Below are positions 5,208 through 7,356 of a stretch of DNA of 7,356 nucleotides, piece after piece (within the stretch, counting starts at the first letter, position 1; the number at the start of each line of letters is the position of its first letter). The position numbers and the translations under genes are program-made. The notes beneath the pieces were generated by a model. That model was not told where the DNA came from, made no database searches, and saw only the letters and a list, made by a program, of their open reading frames with translations. This DNA is from Candidatus Peregrinibacteria bacterium RIFCSPLOWO2_01_FULL_48_20. Its GTDB lineage: Bacteria; Patescibacteriota; Gracilibacteria; UBA1369; 2-02-FULL-48-14. Location: positions 1 through 7,356 of the forward strand of contig MFXB01000031.1 in the NCBI GenBank assembly GCA_001787475.1, given 5' to 3'.

Positions 5208-7356
5208 TTACTCGAGTTCCGCCGCCAGTTGAATAGCATTTTCAATATCTTTCATGAGCGTCACAATCTTCAAAAATTCCGCGTAAGTCACATCGTTCCC
5301 CGGCCCGAAAGTACCGTCGCCATAACCGTTCACCACTCCGTTTTTGTAGGCATAAATGACATAAGGCGCATACCACTGATTGATGTCCACATCGGAAAAG
5401 GGATTTTCCGTAAGCTCAAAGGAAGCCAAAAGTTCATCGCCATAAACTGGATGCGTCCAAGGCCCATGGAAAAAGTAGGTGGCCAATTTTAAGGCCTCCG
5501 CACGATTGATGGTGCTGCCGGGACGGAACGTTCCATCCGGATATCCCTGAATGAGCTGTTCATCGTAAGCATATTGAATATAAGCGGCATTTTCGCTGTC
5601 AAAATCAACATCCGAAAAAGGATAACGAATGGTATTGATGGTCATCGTATCGAGCGCGTAGCCGGAGAGAACCAAAAGAAACTCCAAAGAATCTTCTCTG
5701 TTAATAGCAGCGTTTGGAGTGGCAAAAACATTGGTCAAGATCTCCATGAACGAAGGCGTGCTCACCGCCACCTCAATAATGTGTTGTTCTTCCACAAGAT
5801 GTTTCACATAACCTTGAGACCAGTGCGTGGTGGTCACCAAGTCAATTTCTTCCCAAGTGGCCAAAGTCTCTTCCGAAATTTCTTCTTCCACCACCACTTC
5901 TTCTTCCTCTTCCACCACTTCTTCTTCTTCTTCTTCTTCTTCTTCCTCTTCCACCACTTCTTCCTCCTCTGTCACTTCACTTGCAGATTCTTCATCGGTA
6001 CTTTCATCATCATCGGTTCCGGCCGTGACTTCTTCCTCCGTTTCAGTGGTGGTTGTGGTGGGCGTGGTGGTGGGCGTGGTTGTAGTTGTGGTTGTGGTGG
6101 TTGTGGCGGGCGTTGTGGTTGTGGTGGTGCTACTACTGCTACTGGAACCTCCTCCTCCGGATACATAATAATCGGAAGTCGTCAGTTCGTTTCCATAGTT
6201 ATCGACAGCGAAAATTTTATAGTATTTATTGCGCGGATCCATACCGGTAATGGTCGTACTAACAGTGCCGGCCGTTGCCAAATTGGAATCGTTATCATTG
6301 TCCCATTCCGTAGCGCTGCCGTTGCGATTTTGCACATCGCTTTGAGTATCGTCGTACCAAATTTCATAGTGATTGAAATTTGTATCCGCAGCGGCCGTCC
6401 ATTTAAGCGTGACACGAACAGTAGAAAAATCCGCATGGCCCAGATTGGCCAAACCGGTGGGCACGACCCGATCCAGAATAAAGTTGGAGCTGCTGCCCGC
6501 TGTACCTTCCACCGTGCCATCATAAGGAGTGATTCTTATGCGAGCGTTGCTAATATTCACAGTGGTCAAAAGATCCGTGGCACCGACCCAAACAGTGGTC
6601 ACTGTATTGGCACCACTGGCACTTAAAATGAAAGCCCCACTTTGTCCCACTTGGTAGGTCACGGCATTGTTCACCGAAGGATCTCCCTGAGTTGCAGACG
6701 TATCCGATCCCGTCGTGGAAAGAGTGGGATCCGCCCAAGTGCCACCACCATCCAAACTGTATTCCACCTTGGCCTGAAGAGTATTGTCATCATCCGGATC
6801 ATCCATGACGAAGGTGATGGTAACATTCGTCGTTCCATCCGAAGATTGTACCCCAGTGATAGATGCCACCGTGGGAGCAGCGTTGAAACTCCAGTTGGTG
6901 TTATTGGAAACACTCACAGATCTGGATGGACTCACCGCATGTGTGATGGCATTTCCTCCCCCTGCATTGGAATCACGAACACTCACATAATCCACAGAGC
7001 TGGTTCCGTTCACCGTGAGGTTCCAAGCGGTATCATTTACGGAGCTGCTAAGCGTTAGCAAGTTGCCGGAAGCACCCGTTAAGGTGAGTAATCCTGAAAC
7101 GGTTTGCGTGCTGGCCGCCGTAAACGTGAGTATTTTCCCGGCGGTGACACACATGAGATTATTGAAGGTGGTATTGCCGGAAATAACTGAAGTTGCAGCA
7201 GTGTCCAACGTCACCGTCCCACTGCGTGCCGTAAAAGTTCCCGTATTGGCCCAGTTTCCACCCACCGTGATGCCATAGTTTAAAGTGTTCGCCGTGTCCA
7301 AGATCCCGGCAGTAATGCCCAAGTTTCCATCCACATCCAAGATAGCTCCCAAAGTA
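5208..7356 (-). CDS. SLH-domain cell-surface (S-layer-like) protein, 5' part beyond right edge
   Basis: The frame is open from the right edge to a TAA at 5208, giving about 715 C-terminal residues; the start and any signal peptide lie outside. Reading N to C: about 7356-6890 encodes Thr/Ser/Gly/Asn-rich beta-strand repeats of a type common in large exported bacterial proteins (G-N-W-x-N-T-G-T-F-T, T-Q-T-V-S-G-x-L-T-L-T, N-N-T-N-W-S-F). About 6885-6480 looks Ig-like, with D-P-D-D-D and E-Y-S-L-D-G-G-G-T-W. About 6475-6170 resembles a fibronectin type III fold (L-K-W-T-A-A, H-Y-E-I-W-Y, K-Y-Y-K-I-F-A-V-D). A Gly/Ser/Thr then Glu/Val linker spans 6158-5865. Three SLH repeats close the protein: a divergent one (about 5850-5655) and two clear ones (5621-5469 and 5402-5253) with P-F-S-D-V-D, G-Y-x-D-G-T-F and x-R/Y-A-E-x-L-K. 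SLH domains generally bind wall-linked polymers, so the protein is probably held on the outside of the cell by its C-terminus. The ligand is unknown. Confidence 0.9.
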   Translation of the reverse strand, partial: TLGAILDVDGNLGITAGILDTANTLNYGITVGGNWANTGTFTARSGTVTLDTAATSVISGNTTFNNLMCVTAGKILTFTAASTQTVSGLLTLTGASGNLLTLSSSVNDTAWNLTVNGTSSVDYVSVRDSNAGGGNAITHAVSPSRSVSVSNNTNWSFNAAPTVASITGVQSSDGTTNVTITFVMDDPDDDNTLQAKVEYSLDGGGTWADPTLSTTGSDTSATQGDPSVNNAVTYQVGQSGAFILSASGANTVTTVWVGATDLLTTVNISNARIRITPYDGTVEGTAGSSSNFILDRVVPTGLANLGHADFSTVRVTLKWTAAADTNFNHYEIWYDDTQSDVQNRNGSATEWDNDNDSNLATAGTVSTTITGMDPRNKYYKIFAVDNYGNELTTSDYYVSGGGGSSSSSSTTTTTTPATTTTTTTTTTPTTTPTTTTTETEEEVTAGTDDDESTDEESASEVTEEEEVVEEEEEEEEEEEVVEEEEEVVVEEEISEETLATWEEIDLVTTTHWSQGYVKHLVEEQHIIEVAVSTPSFMEILTNVFATPNAAINREDSLEFLLVLSGYALDTMTINTIRYPFSDVDFDSENAAYIQYAYDEQLIQGYPDGTFRPGSTINRAEALKLATYFFHGPWTHPVYGDELLASFELTENPFSDVDINQWYAPYVIYAYKNGVVNGYGDGTFGPGNDVTYAEFLKIVTLMKDIENAIQLAAELE
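5865..6158 (-). repeat. Low-complexity linker: Gly/Ser/Thr-Pro block then Glu/Val block
   Basis: Inside the surface-protein gene, four Gly codons (6147-6158) and six Ser codons (6129-6146) lead into 28 codons of almost pure Thr with a few Pro and one Ala (6045-6128). About 60 strongly acidic codons follow (5865-6044), including runs of 4, 11 and 5 Glu separated by Val pairs. The Thr/Pro part resembles extended, possibly glycosylated spacers of surface proteins. The acidic part is highly charged and probably extended. It separates the beta-rich outer modules from the SLH anchor. Confidence 0.9.
5919..5945 (-). repeat. Trinucleotide microsatellite (GAA)9
   Basis: Nine perfect tandem GAA codons on the coding strand (TTC on the plus strand) encode nine of the eleven consecutive Glu residues in the linker; the next codon is GAG and then GAA. 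Slippage here would change the linker length by whole residues without shifting the frame. Confidence 0.9.

Noticed and set aside
5574..6626. Plus-strand open frame of 350 codons with Phe-, Gly- and Cys-rich low complexity
   Set aside because: Its odd composition is just the reverse complement of the Glu and Thr codon runs of the surface-protein linker.

Overview
The window is about 7.4 kb of nearly gapless bacterial coding DNA of middling GC content. All seven genes I can support lie on the minus strand, so transcription runs from right to left. Read that way the order is: an SLH-domain cell-surface protein (its 5' part lies beyond the right edge), a 112-residue tail-anchored protein of unknown function, pyrH (UMP kinase), frr (ribosome recycling factor), rseP (site-2 membrane protease), dnaA (replication initiator), and a FecR-domain membrane protein that runs off the left edge. 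Junctions are a 10-nt gap, a 14-nt overlap, a 39-nt gap, a 4-nt ATGA overlap, a 70-nt gap (103 nt if dnaA uses a later start) and an 8-nt gap. There is no non-coding stretch longer than about 100 nt, no tRNA or rRNA gene, and no CRISPR array or insertion sequence.

Organism: no direct marker is present. The frr TGA stop falls at the normal family C-terminus, so TGA is a stop here and the UGA=Gly code of some Gracilibacteria/Absconditabacteria is not in use. SLH domains point to a cell wall carrying an S-layer-like coat. The common pyrH-frr-uppS-cdsA-dxr-rseP order has collapsed to pyrH-frr-rseP, recognisable Shine-Dalgarno sites are scarce, and dnaA has no dnaN or origin beside it. Together these suggest a streamlined lineage such as Candidate Phyla Radiation/Patescibacteria (for example Peregrinibacteria-like). 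That is inference, held at low to moderate confidence.

Layout: 5208-7356 is the surface protein, with beta-strand-repeat and Ig/Fn3-like modules, then a Ser/Thr then Glu/Val low-complexity linker, then three C-terminal SLH repeats. 4859-5197 is the small tail-anchored protein. 3559-4872 holds pyrH and frr, a pair linked in most bacteria and serving nucleotide supply and translation. 2171-3562 is rseP, with a tandem PDZ region. 643-2100 is a complete dnaA. 1-634 is a type II single-pass protein with an exported FecR domain.

The genes mix envelope functions (surface layer, tail-anchored protein, RseP, FecR-like) with core growth functions (PyrH, Frr, DnaA). The tight packing fits one or a few polycistronic messages. 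I see no convincing promoter or terminator on the coding strand inside the window. I do not see evidence for a wholly new system. The most distinctive points are the unusual setting of dnaA, the possible protease-substrate relation between RseP and the FecR-like protein, and the unrecognised 112-residue protein.
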